Positions 23,415 to 24,366 of a stretch of 24,366 bases of DNA are shown here, in pieces. The DNA lies in the IMG/VR virus record IMGVR_UViG_3300021425_000189, positions 1-24,366 of that record, one strand, 5' to 3'. This stretch comes from a virus. A program made the position numbers and the translations under genes. Each line of letters begins with the position of its first letter. Within the stretch, counting starts at the first letter, position 1. The notes beneath the pieces are model-generated. The model saw only the letters and a program-made list of their open reading frames with translations, ran no database searches and was not told where the DNA came from.

Positions 23415-23666
23415 TCATTCTTCCTCTAAACAGAAACCACACATATCATTCTGCGCTGGGCCACCACAGCTTACACAGGTCTGCCACTTCTTTTTCTTAC
23501 TTCTGTTTGACTCTGATTCCAAGCCAGCTTCTACCAATGCTATAAACCCTGCATTAAAGATAGCTGCGAATGTCTCAGGGTCACACTCTACTTGTAGTGT
23601 AGCACTACCATCCTCGTGTTCTTCTATGTCTATTACTTTTATTATGTCACTCATCTGTTTATTCAT
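23415..23666 (-). CDS. small protein with C-terminal zinc ribbon
   Basis: An 83-residue protein. The first half (MSDIIKVIDIEEHEDGSATL, ECDPETFAAIFNAGFIALVEAG) has a strand-strand-helix look that I recall in small marine phage proteins. A basic KKKKW linker leads to CVSCGGPAQNDMCGFC, two CxxC pairs that should bind one zinc ion, followed by an acidic end. The start overlaps the previous stop as ATGA. It could bind DNA, RNA or a host protein. An internal Met (residue 5) is an alternative start. Confidence 0.65.
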   Translation of the reverse strand: MNKQMSDIIKVIDIEEHEDGSATLQVECDPETFAAIFNAGFIALVEAGLESESNRSKKKKWQTCVSCGGPAQNDMCGFCLEEE

Positions 23667-23872
23667 CCCAAATCTCTTAAATCTAACTGTATATTCATGT
23701 CAATTAGATACCCTTGATCCGCTGATAAATTTGCAGCCATTTGATCTGCCATAGACCAAGCATTTTCTGCAAAACCTTCACAAGTAAAATCATAATATCC
23801 AGATGAATCTATAGTCAGGTAGGCTACCTGTTTACCTTCGTTATTTTTAAGTGTTATGTTTGCTACCATCAT
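23663..23872 (-). CDS. small protein of unknown function
   Basis: A 69-residue protein. I chose the ATG at 23872 because it gives an ATGA overlap with the preceding stop and has AGGAG about ten bases upstream; the frame is open for six more codons. The first half looks like three beta strands (NITLKNNEGK, VAYLTIDSSGYYDFTCEG), followed by an Ala/Met-rich helix (NAWSMADQMAANLSADQ) and a last strand (LIDMNIQLDLRDLG). No motif or membrane segment is present. Confidence 0.6.
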   Translation of the reverse strand: MMVANITLKNNEGKQVAYLTIDSSGYYDFTCEGFAENAWSMADQMAANLSADQGYLIDMNIQLDLRDLG

Positions 23873-24021
23873 TTCTCTACTCCTATACATGGTAATAATA
23901 TAGACAGCTTACAGTACTTTGGGTACTCGTCATACGTCATAGCTATCAACACAGGTGGCGCAGCTATCAGTAAAGCTACAATAGCTGACGCCTTGATTGC
24001 ACCGTTAATATTACCTCTCAT
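23869..24021 (-). CDS. small one-helix membrane protein
   Basis: A 50-residue protein starting at the ATG at 24021, which shares its A with the ThyX stop (TAATG); a longer reading from 24051 would overlap ThyX by 31 bases and is less likely. A short basic start (MRGNINGAIKAS) is followed by a transmembrane helix (AIVALLIAAPPVLIAM) with a Pro-Pro kink, then an acidic/aromatic stretch with two cysteines (CKLSILLPCIGVEK). The topology suggests an inner-membrane protein with the two cysteines outside. The function is unknown. Confidence 0.55.
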   Translation of the reverse strand: MRGNINGAIKASAIVALLIAAPPVLIAMTYDEYPKYCKLSILLPCIGVEK

Positions 24022-24365
24022 TACCTTTGCCCCTTTGCTAATGCCATCCACGATACAGGAAACAACTTGTGCATCTGTATGCTAATCTTATTGGCTACCT
24101 CTTGTGTCTCTGCTTGTGTGTCAGGCGCACAGCGTAGCTTACACATATCAGCAAAGGCATCCAAGCTACCTGACCAGTACCACTCAGTCATCATAGACTG
24201 CGGCAGAACCATACGTGCTTGCTCAGGGCATACACCTAAATCTAGAAGATACTCATACTCTGTCAATGCAATCTCGTTAAAACCATTGTCAGATACAGTT
24301 ACTTTACCTGCGCTACCTTGCTTCTTATCAAGGCTACGTCCACGATACGTATCAGGCACATAAAA
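24021..24365 (-). CDS. thyX: flavin-dependent thymidylate synthase ThyX, C-terminal part
   Basis: About 115 C-terminal residues of a ThyX that makes dTMP from dUMP using FAD and methylene-tetrahydrofolate. The frame is open at the right edge (FYVP precedes the GTG at 24359, which is an ordinary Val codon), so the gene starts outside the window. The visible motifs are DKKQGSAGK, then LGVCPEQARMVLPQSMMTEW (GV..EQAR..LP), then FADMCKLRC and AQ-like DTQAETQEVANKI, which match the family order. The RHRxxSxNExSxRY signature would lie upstream, outside the window. It heads the visible part of the operon containing the other nucleotide genes. Confidence 0.85.
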   Translation of the reverse strand, partial: FYVPDTYRGRSLDKKQGSAGKVTVSDNGFNEIALTEYEYLLDLGVCPEQARMVLPQSMMTEWYWSGSLDAFADMCKLRCAPDTQAETQEVANKISIQMHKLFPVSWMALAKGQR

Positions 24366-24366
24366 C

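Noticed and set aside
23675-23703. TTGACA on the - strand at 23698-23703 as a further promoter
   Set aside because: The -10 position reads TTAAGA, a poor match, and nothing else supports it.
1-24366. tRNA genes, integrase, attachment sites
   Set aside because: No cloverleaf-type sequence, recombinase frame or flanking repeat was recognised; a tRNA scan could not be run.

Overview
The window looks like part of the genome of a tailed, short-tailed (podovirus-type) DNA phage, most likely marine. The evidence is a T7-style replication set (primase-helicase, family A DNA polymerase, endonuclease I) together with a nucleotide-synthesis set (B12-dependent ribonucleotide reductase, glutaredoxin, MazG, ThyX) and large virion proteins of the kind seen in marine phages. 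No integrase, repressor, tRNA, CRISPR array or cellular gene was seen. A class II reductase plus a DUF6127-like protein fits a phage of marine alphaproteobacteria such as the Rhodobacteraceae (the cobavirus/Zobellviridae type of layout), but that assignment is inference from memory of gene content, not from a search.

Layout. Positions 2-13160 (+ strand) form one tightly packed late operon: a tail fibre that enters from the left edge, a glycine-rich putative adhesin, a small one-helix membrane protein, a repeat-rich 788-residue virion protein, a T4-type lysozyme with a long N-terminal extension, a three-helix holin candidate, and three further virion proteins of 183, 682 and 1196 residues. A GC-rich hairpin with A- and T-tracts on its two sides (13159-13187) separates this operon from the convergent one and can terminate both.

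Positions 13186-24365 (- strand, read right to left) form the replication and metabolism operon. From the right edge it runs: ThyX (partial), five tiny genes, primase-helicase, an endonuclease VII-like protein, DNA polymerase, a clear sigma70-type promoter, a putative ssDNA-binding protein, a Fe-S exonuclease, a small coiled-coil protein, endonuclease I, an unknown acidic protein, a DUF3310 protein, a 55-residue protein, MazG, class II ribonucleotide reductase, glutaredoxin and three small terminal genes. Almost every junction is ATGA or TAATG, so translation is probably coupled. Four small genes (39, 41, 54 and 55 residues) fill gaps exactly, with start and stop codons locked to their neighbours.

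How the genes work together. Exonuclease, endonuclease I and MazG could help recycle or adjust nucleotides. The reductase with glutaredoxin makes deoxynucleotides and ThyX makes dTMP. Helicase, polymerase and the putative SSB replicate the genome, and the resolvases clear branched DNA before packaging. The late operon supplies receptor binding, cell-wall opening, DNA ejection and lysis. No clearly new defence or counter-defence system is visible. The most interesting leads are a repeated TTGACA-N17-TAtAAC promoter pattern, a lysozyme domain whose base composition differs from its own N-terminal half, a short motif shared by three virion proteins, and the co-occurrence of two different Holliday-junction resolvase families.
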